This document shows positions 44,654 to 51,954 of a stretch of 64,000 nt of DNA, in pieces. Numbering within the stretch: position 1 is the stretch's first letter; each line of letters begins with the position of its first letter. The notes below the pieces were generated by a model, which searched no databases, was not told the origin of the DNA, and worked only from the letters and a program-made list of their open reading frames with translations. Source of the DNA: Streptomyces cylindrosporus (GTDB lineage: Bacteria > Actinomycetota > Actinomycetes > Streptomycetales > Streptomycetaceae); the NCBI RefSeq assembly GCF_022698165.1, contig NZ_JALDAY010000009.1, forward strand, positions 124,001-188,000, read 5' to 3'. Both the position numbers and the translations under genes were made by a program.

Positions 44654-45238
44654 TTATGCACGGTCCGCCTGGTGGACGGGACGCAGTCCGTCGAGGGCGG
44701 CCCGCAGGATCGGCTCGACATGGGCCGGCCCGCCGTGGATGCTCGCGACCGCGATGACCAGGTCGCAGACCTGCTCCACGGTGAGGTCGTCGCGCACCTC
44801 CTCCGCCTCCTGTGCGGCGACGAGGAGGGCACCGCCGGCGGCCAGTACCCGGGCGCGGTTCTCGCCGAAGAAGGGGTTGTCGCCGTCGGTCTGTGCCAGC
44901 AGCTCGGAGGCGATGTCCTGCTTGCCGGTGAAGTAGGCGAAGAAGCGGTGCAGCCAGGCCAGGAACACCTCGCCCGGCGTCTCGCCCCCGACGGTCTCCG
45001 CGGCGGCGCACAGCGCGTCGACCTCGTCGGTGTAGAGCGCCTCCAGGAGCTCCCGCCGGCCGGGGAAGTTCCGGTACAGCGTCGCCATGCCGACCCCCGC
45101 GCGCCGCGAGATCTCGGCCATCGACACCTGGGCGCCGCTGGGCTCGGCGAACGCGGCCCGCGCGGCCGCCAGGATCCTGTCCCGATTGCGCTCGGCGTCG
45201 GCGCGTCTGGGCGGCGAGGGCTGCTGGGCAGAGGGCAT
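44654..45238 (-). CDS. TetR/AcrR family regulator (1)
   Basis: 194 residues. The HTH (residues 17-62) is RDRILAAARAAFAEPSGAQVSMAEISRRAGVGMATLYRNFPGRRELLEALY, followed by an all-helical ligand domain with FLAWLHRFFAYFTGKQDIASELL and IHGGPAHVEPILRAALDGLRP. Divergent from an aldo/keto reductase gene, with two matching operators between them. It probably represses both genes. Confidence 0.92.
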   Translation of the reverse strand: MPSAQQPSPPRRADAERNRDRILAAARAAFAEPSGAQVSMAEISRRAGVGMATLYRNFPGRRELLEALYTDEVDALCAAAETVGGETPGEVFLAWLHRFFAYFTGKQDIASELLAQTDGDNPFFGENRARVLAAGGALLVAAQEAEEVRDDLTVEQVCDLVIAVASIHGGPAHVEPILRAALDGLRPVHQADRA

Positions 45239-45250
45239 GACTTCCTAAGT

Positions 45251-45288
45251 GGATAGGTTATCCGGTACGGTAACTGGACAGGCTGTCC
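45251..45288. promoter_or_regulatory. Twin TetR operators between regulator and aldo/keto reductase
   Basis: GGATAGGTTATCC (45251-45263) and GGACAGGCTGTCC (45276-45288): each has perfect 5-bp arms around 3 bp and both fit GGAYAGGYTRTCC. Starts are 25 bp apart. They lie between the TetR start (45238) and the reductase start (45356), close to the TetR side. Confidence 0.7.
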
Positions 45289-45355
45289 GTTTCTCTGTGC
45301 GGCCTGATTCTACCCATGTGCCGCGACCGTTTCGCGGCCCTTTCGAGGAGCCTCC

Positions 45356-46393
45356 ATGGACTACCGTCCGCTCGGCCGCACCGGCGTCCACGTGAGTCGC
45401 CTGTGCCTCGGCGCGATGATGCTCGGCGCTTTCGGCAACACCGACCACGAGGACTCGGTCAAGATCATCCATCGCGCCCTGGACGCCGGGATCAACTTCG
45501 TCGACACCGCCGACTTCTACTCCGCGGGGGAGTCGGAGGTGATCGTCGGCAAGGCCCTCGCGGGCGGGCGGCGCGACAAGGTCGTGCTCGCCACCAAGGC
45601 CGGCCTGCCGTTCGGTGAGGACGTCAACCAGCGGGGCACGTCGAGGCGTTGGCTCACGGAGGCCGTCGAGGGCTCCCTGCGCCGGCTCGGCACCGACCGG
45701 ATCGACCTCTTCCAGGTCCACCGCCTCGACCCGGGCGTCGACATCGACGAGACCCTGGGCGCCCTGTCCGACCTCGTCCACGCCGGCAAGATCCGCATGT
45801 TCGGCGCCTCCACGGTCCCCGCGTCCGGAATCGTGGAGGCGCAGTGGACCGCGGACCGGCGCGGCCGCGAACGCTTCCGCACCGAGCAGCCGCCGTACAA
45901 CCTGCTCACCCGGGCCGTCGAGTACGACGTCCTGCCGACCTGCGAGCGGCACGGCATGGGCGTGCTGACGTACAGCCCCCTGGCCGGCGGCTGGCTCACC
46001 GGCGCCTACCGCAAGGGCCGGGAGGTCGCGGGCCCGGGTTCGGAGGTCCGCCGGAGCCGCTTCGCCGCGATGTACGACGCCAACTCCACGGCGAACGCGG
46101 CCAAGTTGGAGGCGGCCGACGCCTTCGCGACCCTGGCCGAGGAGGCGGGCCTGACCCTGATCCAACTGGCGCTCGCCTTCGCCACCCGCCACCCCGCGGT
46201 CACCTCGGCGATAGTCGGCCCACGCACGATGGACCACCTCGACTCGTACTTGACGGCCGAAGACGTCCATCTGACCGACGACGTCCTGGACCGCATCGAC
46301 GAGATCGTGCCGCCGGGTCACACGGTGAATGTGGCGGACAACATGTGGAACAGCGCCACGACGGCACTGGAACCCGGGTCGCGCCGTCGATAA
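45356..46393 (+). CDS. Aldo/keto reductase
   Basis: 345 residues, (beta/alpha)8 barrel. Catalytic tetrad: Asp and Tyr in DTADFYSAGESE, Lys in VLATKAGL, His in LFQVHRLDP. C-terminal cofactor region: TSAIVGPRTMDHLDSYL, which binds the NADP ribose phosphate. GAGGAG lies 6 nt before the ATG. Under control of the divergent TetR. Likely reduces aldehydes or ketones, perhaps the same compound the TetR senses. Confidence 0.92.
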   Translation: MDYRPLGRTGVHVSRLCLGAMMLGAFGNTDHEDSVKIIHRALDAGINFVDTADFYSAGESEVIVGKALAGGRRDKVVLATKAGLPFGEDVNQRGTSRRWLTEAVEGSLRRLGTDRIDLFQVHRLDPGVDIDETLGALSDLVHAGKIRMFGASTVPASGIVEAQWTADRRGRERFRTEQPPYNLLTRAVEYDVLPTCERHGMGVLTYSPLAGGWLTGAYRKGREVAGPGSEVRRSRFAAMYDANSTANAAKLEAADAFATLAEEAGLTLIQLALAFATRHPAVTSAIVGPRTMDHLDSYLTAEDVHLTDDVLDRIDEIVPPGHTVNVADNMWNSATTALEPGSRRR

Positions 46394-46415
46394 GCGTGGC
46401 GGACAACGCCGTCCA

Positions 46416-46492
46416 GGGGCGCGGGGCTGTGTTGAATTTGCGGCTACCGCCGCGTGGGCGCGATCAGCCACAACGGCGCCGCAGACGACTCC
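46416..46492 (+). repeat. Dispersed intergenic repeat, copy 2
   Basis: GGGGCGCGGGGCTGTG, TTTGCGGCTACCGCCGC, TGGGCGCGATCAGCCAC and GCCGCAGACGACTC in order, about 75% identical to the copy at 38907-38983 in opposite orientation. It fills the gap between the convergent reductase and second TetR gene. Confidence 0.6.
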
Positions 46493-46502
46493 CGCAACGC
46501 CC

Positions 46503-47150
46503 CTAATCTCGATAGCGCTCGACAACCGCAGCCAAATACCCCCGCAACATCACCTTCGCCTCGTCCAGGAGCGCCTCGTCCCCCCGAGGATCCCGACGAA
46601 ACGCCTCCTGGGCGAGCGCGTCGGCGGCCAGCACCGCGGCGTGGCACACACGCACGAGCGCCTCCCCGTCCTCCGCAAGGCCGAGCGCGAGAAGAATCCG
46701 CCGAACCCCGTCCGCCATACGCCGCTTGTGCTCACGGTCCGCGGCCCGCGTCCGCTCCGTCAGCCCGCTCCCGAACCACAGCGCCCGGAAGCCGTGTTCG
46801 GTGCGGTAGATCCCGGCGTACGCGTCGACGAGCAGCCCGACCGGATCCTCCCAGCGCTCACTCGTCGCCGCTTCCACGAAACCGTCCATCGCGGCTTCGA
46901 GCTTGGCGAAGTACCCGGCCGCCAGGGCGTCGATGATCGCGTCCCGGTCCGGCAGGTACTGGTACAGCGAGCCGACCGACACCCTCGCCTCCGCGGCGAC
47001 CCGGGTCGTGGTGAGCGCCTCCACGCCGTACGCGATGAGCACCTGCTCGGCGGTCTCCAGCACCCGCGCCAGCCGGGCCCTGCTGCGCGCCTGCTGGGGG
47101 GTGCGGCGCAGGGGAGTGGCCCCGCCGGGATCCACGGTCGGGTCTGCCAC
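46503..47150 (-). CDS. TetR/AcrR family regulator (2)
   Basis: 215 residues from GTG 47150, chosen for GGAGG 6 nt upstream; a GTG at 47186 in the same frame would put the operator inside the coding region. HTH: RLARVLETAEQVLIAYGVEALTTTRVAAEARVSVGSLYQYLPDRDAIIDAL. The ligand domain includes YAGIYRTEHGFRALWFGSG. Divergent from the aldolase/kinase operon; an inverted repeat lies between the two starts. Confidence 0.9.
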   Translation of the reverse strand: MADPTVDPGGATPLRRTPQQARSRARLARVLETAEQVLIAYGVEALTTTRVAAEARVSVGSLYQYLPDRDAIIDALAAGYFAKLEAAMDGFVEAATSERWEDPVGLLVDAYAGIYRTEHGFRALWFGSGLTERTRAADREHKRRMADGVRRILLALGLAEDGEALVRVCHAAVLAADALAQEAFRRDPRGDEALLDEAKVMLRGYLAAVVERYRD

Positions 47151-47168
47151 CGACAACCTCCGAACCTG

Positions 47169-47189
47169 AACGTGACTTTGTTTCACGTT
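47169..47189. promoter_or_regulatory. TetR operator controlling aldolase/kinase genes
   Basis: AACGTGA-N7-TCACGTT, perfect 7-bp arms (47169-47175 and 47183-47189). It lies 19 bp before both the TetR start (47150) and, on the other side, the aldolase ATG (47208), so binding would block both promoters. A TAGACT hexamer follows directly at 47190 and could be the -10 of the aldolase operon. Confidence 0.7.
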
Positions 47190-47207
47190 TAGACTACGGT
47201 CGCGCCC

Positions 47208-47894
47208 ATGACCGACTCAAGTTCGGAACTGGAGCCGGAGCGGGCCGCGGTCGCGGACGCCTGCCGTCGGCTCGGGGCCGAAGGGCTGCTCATCGGTACG
47301 GCCGGGAACGTCAGCGTACGCGTCGAGGACCGCGTCGCGATCACGGCGACCGGTGCGGTGCTCGCCGAACTCACCGCGGACCAGGTGACGTTGGTCGACC
47401 TGGACGGCAAGGTCGTGGGCGGCAGCCTCCAGCCGACCTCCGAACTCGACCTGCACCTCGGCGTCTACCGGCGTTACGGCTCCGGCGCGATCGTCCACAC
47501 CCACGCCCCGATGGCCACCGCGCTCTCCCTGGTCCTCGACGAACTGCCGTGCATCCACTACCAGTTGCTCACCCTCGGCGGAACCGTGCGCGTCGCGCCG
47601 TACGCCACCTTCGGCACCCCGGAACTCGCCGAGTCGGTGCTCGACGCGCTCGAGGGCCGCAGCGCGGCCATCATGGCCAACCACGGCGCCGTCACCCACG
47701 CGCCGACCCTCGACAAGGCGGTCGAGCACGCCCTGCTCCTGGAGTGGGCCTGCGGCGTCTACCAGCACGCCGCCGCGCTCGGCCGGCCCCGCGCCCTCGA
47801 CGAACGGCAGCAACTCGCCGTCATCGAGGCCGCGATCGCCCGCAACTACGGCACCACGCACCCCGTACCACCCGAGCAGGAGGGAACCCGATGA
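47208..47894 (+). CDS. Class II aldolase/adducin family protein
   Basis: 228 residues, the size of fuculose- or ribulose-phosphate aldolases. Phosphate/Gly region: GTAGNVSVRVEDRVAITATG. Catalytic Glu in PTSELDLHLGVYRRY; zinc ligands in VHTHAPMATALS (His-x-His) and MANHGAVTHAPTLD (His). It should cleave a ketose 1-phosphate to DHAP and an aldehyde. The stop overlaps the PfkB kinase start (ATGA), which fits a kinase-then-aldolase route for a ketose such as a deoxy-sugar. The exact sugar is unknown. Confidence 0.9.
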   Translation: MTDSSSELEPERAAVADACRRLGAEGLLIGTAGNVSVRVEDRVAITATGAVLAELTADQVTLVDLDGKVVGGSLQPTSELDLHLGVYRRYGSGAIVHTHAPMATALSLVLDELPCIHYQLLTLGGTVRVAPYATFGTPELAESVLDALEGRSAAIMANHGAVTHAPTLDKAVEHALLLEWACGVYQHAAALGRPRALDERQQLAVIEAAIARNYGTTHPVPPEQEGTR

Positions 47895-48820
47895 AGGTCG
47901 TCACGATGGGCGTGCACGTACTGGACGTACTGGTACGGCCGGTCGAGGAGATACCCGAGGGTCAGGGCGCGACCCTCGTCGAGGACATCCGGATGACCGC
48001 CGCCGGGACGGCCGCGGGCACCGCGCTCACCCTGGCCAAGCTGGGCGCCGAGGTCCGCACCGCCGGTGCGATCGGCACCGACCCGACCGGCGACCTGCTG
48101 CTGCGACTGCTCGAGACCGCGGGGATCGACACCGGGTTGGTGGTCCGCCGTATCGACACCTCCACCTCGGCCACCGTCCTGCCCATCCGCCCCAACGGCG
48201 ACCGCCCCTCCCTCCACCTCCTCGGCGCCAACATCACCTACGGCCTCGACGACGTGCCCTGGGACGCGCTCGCCGAGGCCACTCATCTGCACCTGGGCGG
48301 CCCGGAGTTGATCGGCGCCGAGGTCGCCGCGCGCATCCTGGCGCACGCCAAGGAGCACGACGTGGTCACCTCCGTGGACCTGCTGGCCCCCGGCGAGCTC
48401 GGCACGTTCGACCAGATCGAACCCCTGCTGCCGTACGTCGACTTCCTCCTCCCCAACGACGACCAGGTCCTCGGCTTCAGCGAGGAGACCGACCTCGTCA
48501 CCGGCGCGAAGAAGTTCCTCGCCGCCGGGGCCGGTCTCGTCGCGGTCACCCGCGGCGGCGAGGGCGCGCTACTGGTGACGGCGGAGGGCACGGAAACCGT
48601 CCCCGCGTTCGAGGTCGACGTCGTCGACACCACCGGCTGCGGCGACGCCTTCTCGGCGGGCTTCCTGCGCGGCATGAGCCTCGGCCGCACCCCGCGCGAG
48701 GCCGCCGTACTGGGCAGCGCGGCGGCGGCGCTGGTGGCGCAGGGGCTCGGCAGCGACCACGGCGACTTCGACCTGCCCGAGGCGGACGAGTTCGCGATGA
48801 CCCACAAGGCGCGGTCCTGA
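47891..48820 (+). CDS. PfkB family carbohydrate kinase
   Basis: 309 residues. The PfkB signature 2 is DVVDTTGCGDAFSAGFLRG, with catalytic Asp in GCGDAF; the N-terminal part has GGTAAGTAL-like TAAGTAAGTALTLAKLGAEV and GAIGTDPTGD. It phosphorylates a sugar, probably the substrate of the aldolase upstream. Translation is coupled through ATGA. Controlled by the divergent TetR. Confidence 0.9.
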   Translation: MKVVTMGVHVLDVLVRPVEEIPEGQGATLVEDIRMTAAGTAAGTALTLAKLGAEVRTAGAIGTDPTGDLLLRLLETAGIDTGLVVRRIDTSTSATVLPIRPNGDRPSLHLLGANITYGLDDVPWDALAEATHLHLGGPELIGAEVAARILAHAKEHDVVTSVDLLAPGELGTFDQIEPLLPYVDFLLPNDDQVLGFSEETDLVTGAKKFLAAGAGLVAVTRGGEGALLVTAEGTETVPAFEVDVVDTTGCGDAFSAGFLRGMSLGRTPREAAVLGSAAAALVAQGLGSDHGDFDLPEADEFAMTHKARS

Positions 48821-48911
48821 GAGCCGTTCGGCCGATCGAGTGGTGAGGGTCCGGGCGGGGGCGTACGGTCGAACAGTGGACGACGCCGTTCACTGAAAGT
48901 GCGCCACCGCC

Positions 48912-50465
48912 ATGAGCACCAACCCGCAGCCGACCTCCGCAGCGCAGGCCACCGCCCGGGAACCGGGCAGCGGCGGCAGCGGCATGGCCTTGCTGGTGAT
49001 CGCGTCCTGTCAGCTGATGGTGGTCCTGGACATCACCATCGTGAACATCGCGCTGCCGCACATCCAGAGCGCCCTGGACTTCTCCACCACCAGCCTGTCC
49101 TGGGTGGTCAACGCCTACACGCTCACCTTCGGCGGGCTGCTGCTGCTCGGCGGGCGGACCGGTGACATCCTCGGCAGGCGGCGGGTGTTCGTCTCCGGGG
49201 TGCTGCTCTTCGCGCTCGCCTCCCTGCTCGGCGGGCTGGCGCAGAGCTCCGGCCAACTCCTCGCCGCCCGTGCCCTCCAGGGCGTCGGCGGCGCGATCGC
49301 CTCGCCGACCTCGCTCGCGTTGATCAGCACGACCTTCCGCGAAGGCCCCGAACGCAACCGGGCCTTCGGGGTCTTCGCCGCGGTCTCCTCGGGCGGCGGC
49401 GCGATCGGGCTGCTCGCGGGCGGGATGATCGTCGAGTGGCTGAACTGGCGCTGGGTGCTCTTCGTCAACGTGCCGATCGGCGTGCTCATCGCCCTCGCCA
49501 CGCCTCGCTGGATCAAGGAGTCCGAGCGGCATCCGGGCCATTTCGACCTGGCCGGCGCGTTCACGTCCACCGTGGGCATGGTGCTGCTGGTGTACGGCTT
49601 CATCAGAGCCGCGCAGGAGGGGTGGCGGGACGCGCTGACGCTGGCCTCCTTCGGCGCGGCCGTCGTCGTGCTCGCGGTGTTCGTCCTGATCGAGCGCCGC
49701 TCCCGGCAGCCGATCACCCCGCTCCACATGTTCGCCGACCGCAACCGCGCGGGGACCTACGGCATCATGCTGAGCCTCGCCGCCGCGATCTTCGGCATGT
49801 TCTTCTTCCTGACGCTGTTCGTGCAGGACGTCCTGAACTTCAGCCCGCTGGAGGCAGGGCTGGCCTTCCTGCCGGTGAGCGCGGTCATCGCGATCGGCGC
49901 GGGCCTGGCCTCGCAGTTCCTCCCGCGCTTCGGCCCCAAGCCGTTCATGGTGCTGGGCGCGGTCCTCGCCGCGGCGGGCCTGGCCTGGCTGACCCTGACC
50001 GACGTGGACTCGACGTACGCGGGCAGCATCCTCGGCCCGATGCTCGTCTTCAGCCTGGGCATGGGCATGGAGTTCGTCTCGCTCACCCTCATGGCGCTCT
50101 CCAACGTCACCCCGCAGGAGACGGGCGCTGCGTCCGGCCTCCTCAACGCCACGCAGCAGGTGGGCGGTTCACTGGGCCTGTCGATCCTGGTCACCATGTT
50201 CGGCACGGCCAGCACCAGCGAGGCCCACAAACAGATCCCCCGCTTCCTCGCCCAGGCGACCCCCGCCGAACGGCTCCGCTTCCACAGGACCGGCCAACTG
50301 CCCAAGCCCTGGTCCGACGAGGTCCTCACGGCAGGTATCTCGGCCGCGTTCGTCATGGCGGCGATCTTCACGGTCGTGGCCGCCCTGATAGCGGTGGTGG
50401 CCATCCAGGTCCGCCCGTCCGACCTGGAACGCCTGAAGGGCGGAACGGTCCCGGGCGGACCATGA
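48912..50465 (+). CDS. MFS exporter, DHA2 (EmrB/QacA) family
   Basis: 517 residues, fourteen helices. Motif C of exporters and the DHA2 start LLVIASCQLMVVLDITIVNIALPHIQSAL are present, as is the conserved loop GGRTGDILGRRRVFVSGV. Ala/Ser-rich cytoplasmic N-terminus. Near the end, SNVTPQETGAASGLLNATQQVGGSLGLSILV is the typical second-half motif. It would export drugs or metabolites by proton antiport. Located 91 bp after the kinase gene, probably with its own promoter; no regulator directly adjacent. Confidence 0.93.
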   Translation: MSTNPQPTSAAQATAREPGSGGSGMALLVIASCQLMVVLDITIVNIALPHIQSALDFSTTSLSWVVNAYTLTFGGLLLLGGRTGDILGRRRVFVSGVLLFALASLLGGLAQSSGQLLAARALQGVGGAIASPTSLALISTTFREGPERNRAFGVFAAVSSGGGAIGLLAGGMIVEWLNWRWVLFVNVPIGVLIALATPRWIKESERHPGHFDLAGAFTSTVGMVLLVYGFIRAAQEGWRDALTLASFGAAVVVLAVFVLIERRSRQPITPLHMFADRNRAGTYGIMLSLAAAIFGMFFFLTLFVQDVLNFSPLEAGLAFLPVSAVIAIGAGLASQFLPRFGPKPFMVLGAVLAAAGLAWLTLTDVDSTYAGSILGPMLVFSLGMGMEFVSLTLMALSNVTPQETGAASGLLNATQQVGGSLGLSILVTMFGTASTSEAHKQIPRFLAQATPAERLRFHRTGQLPKPWSDEVLTAGISAAFVMAAIFTVVAALIAVVAIQVRPSDLERLKGGTVPGGP

Positions 50466-50500
50466 CCCTACTGCGACCTCCGACCTTCGAGCACGCCGCC

Positions 50501-51100
50501 TCAGCCGCCGGAGGCCTCCCGCGCCGCACGTTCGAGCCGCTGCCGGTACTCCTCCCACCAGGCACGGTCGCCCGGAGCCAGGTTGTCCTTGCCGTTCAGG
50601 TACCCGGCGCTCCCGTCGAGGAGCTCCCGGACGATGTCGGCGTGACCGGCGTGCCGCTGGGTGTCGGTGATCACGCGGACCAGGATGTGGTGCAAGGTCG
50701 CCTCCTGGCGCTCCTCGGGCCACCACGGGACACGGCCCGTCGCCTCGAGCGGCAGTGCCGCGATCGTGCCGTCGGAGTGCGCCCACGCCTGCCGGTACAG
50801 CCCGACGATGTCCTCCCGCGACTCGTCCGCGGTGGCCCACATGTCCGCGTTGGGCTCCCCGTCCTGCGTGTACCACCACGGCGGCGGCGCCTCGTCGAAG
50901 AACGGCCGGCCGAACGTGTCGCCGAGATACCCCAGCTCCACACCGGCGACGTGCTTGACCAGCCCCAGCAGGTTGGTGCCCGTGGGTGTCAGCGGGCGGC
51001 GGACGTCGTACTCCGACAGTCCGTCCAGCTTCCAGAGCAGGGCCTCGCGGCCTTCTTGCAGGTAGCGGTGGAGGTCCGCCTTCGGGTCCGGTTCAGTCAT
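50501..51100 (-). CDS. DinB family (DUF664) protein, mycothiol-dependent transferase-like
   Basis: 199 residues, four-helix bundle. Candidate metal ligands: LVKHVAGVELGYL (His), and LHHILVRVITDTQRHAGHADIVREL (two His), the DinB metal triad. ATG 51100 is chosen because the DUF664 pattern starts right after it (PKADLHRYLQEGREALLWKLDGLSEYD). Relatives in actinobacteria conjugate mycothiol to substrates. Convergent with the exporter. Confidence 0.88.
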   Translation of the reverse strand: MTEPDPKADLHRYLQEGREALLWKLDGLSEYDVRRPLTPTGTNLLGLVKHVAGVELGYLGDTFGRPFFDEAPPPWWYTQDGEPNADMWATADESREDIVGLYRQAWAHSDGTIAALPLEATGRVPWWPEERQEATLHHILVRVITDTQRHAGHADIVRELLDGSAGYLNGKDNLAPGDRAWWEEYRQRLERAAREASGG

Positions 51101-51151
51101 GGTTCGCAGTCTCGCAGCCGGCACTGACAACGCCCCGTGCGGCGGCGACGG

Positions 51152-51577
51152 TCAGGACACCGACGTCCCGCCCCACTCCTCCGGAGCCACGTCCGCGAGT
51201 GTCTCCGAGAACGTCCACTGGTGGCCGGCCGGGTCCTCCGCGGTGTACTGGCGTTCGCCGTACTCGAAGTCGGTCGGTTCCATGAGGATGCGGGCGCCCT
51301 GCCGGCGCGCCCGCTCGCAGTGGGCGCGGGCGTCGTCGACGCGGACCGTCACCGAGTGCGTGACCTCGCCGGGGCGTGGCGGGCGGCGGTCCTTGCGGGT
51401 GTCCCCGACGATCACCGCTCCGTCGCCGAAGGCGAGTTGGGCGCGGTGGGCCTCGCCGATCCGCACCCGCTCGACGAACCCGAAGGCCGCGCCGAGCCAG
51501 GCGACCGCGGCCCGCACGTCGGGGTAGATCAGGACGGGGATGACCGTGGCGGCGGGGATGGAGCGGTTCGGTTTCAT
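51152..51577 (-). CDS. VOC family (glyoxalase/bleomycin resistance) protein
   Basis: 141 residues, single module. It starts IPAATVIPVLIYPDVRAAVAWLGAAFGF and ends YEYGERQYTAEDPAGHQWTFSETLADV-like; this FGERQY..DPEGH..WxFSE pattern is the PhnB-like class. ATG 51577 is taken because it opens the first strand. Binding of a small molecule or metal is likely; no enzyme activity can be assigned. Confidence 0.85.
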   Translation of the reverse strand: MKPNRSIPAATVIPVLIYPDVRAAVAWLGAAFGFVERVRIGEAHRAQLAFGDGAVIVGDTRKDRRPPRPGEVTHSVTVRVDDARAHCERARRQGARILMEPTDFEYGERQYTAEDPAGHQWTFSETLADVAPEEWGGTSVS

Positions 51578-51892
51578 GGCCTGCTCCCGACGACTGGCGG
51601 TGCCCCGGCCCGCTCCGGCGGCGCGGACGACACCGGGACCGGGCCGGGTTGCTGTGCGCGCGGCACGGTACTGACCCGTTCGCGCGATCCCAGTCTGCGG
51701 AACGGGGGACCGGCGCCGCAAACGGTGCCGCTGCCGTCACCGCGGCCGTGCCCGGTCCGGCCGCACCGCGTCGGAGATGGACTCGACGCCGCCGTGCGTC
51801 GACCAGGCACGGCGGCAACAGCAGGACGCCGTCGGCCAGGCGGCGACATCGTCGGCGATCGCCCATGGACACCTCCGTTCAGCTTGGGAGCA
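51578..51892. other. Intergenic region with short SDR 3'-end remnant
   Basis: 315 bp without an intact gene. On the minus strand, 51737-51810 reads THGGVESISDAVRP before a stop, much like the C-terminus of SDR proteins such as the one ending at 29592 in this window (AHGGAKSISDAMREG); the 17-mer CGCGTCGGAGATGGACT is identical in both. It may be what remains of a deleted SDR gene. The rest shows nothing recognisable. Confidence 0.4.
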
Positions 51893-51934
51893 CACCAAGA
51901 ACCGGCGTGGCCGAGGCCATGCCGGTTCTTGGTG
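51893..51934 (-). terminator. Strong hairpin terminator after the NlpC/P60 gene
   Basis: Arms CACCAAGAACCGGC (51893-51906) and the exact complement (51921-51934) pair over 14 bp; the loop itself can pair GTGGCC with GGCCAT. It starts 21 bp beyond the stop codon of the gene at 51955. There is no U-tract, which is common for Streptomyces terminators. Confidence 0.75.
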
Positions 51935-51954
51935 TTCGGGGGTGGAAGTACGAC

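Noticed and set aside
46503-47186. GTG 47186 as the start of the second TetR gene
   Set aside because: It would place part of the operator inside the gene and has no Shine-Dalgarno; GTG 47150 has GGAGG at good spacing.
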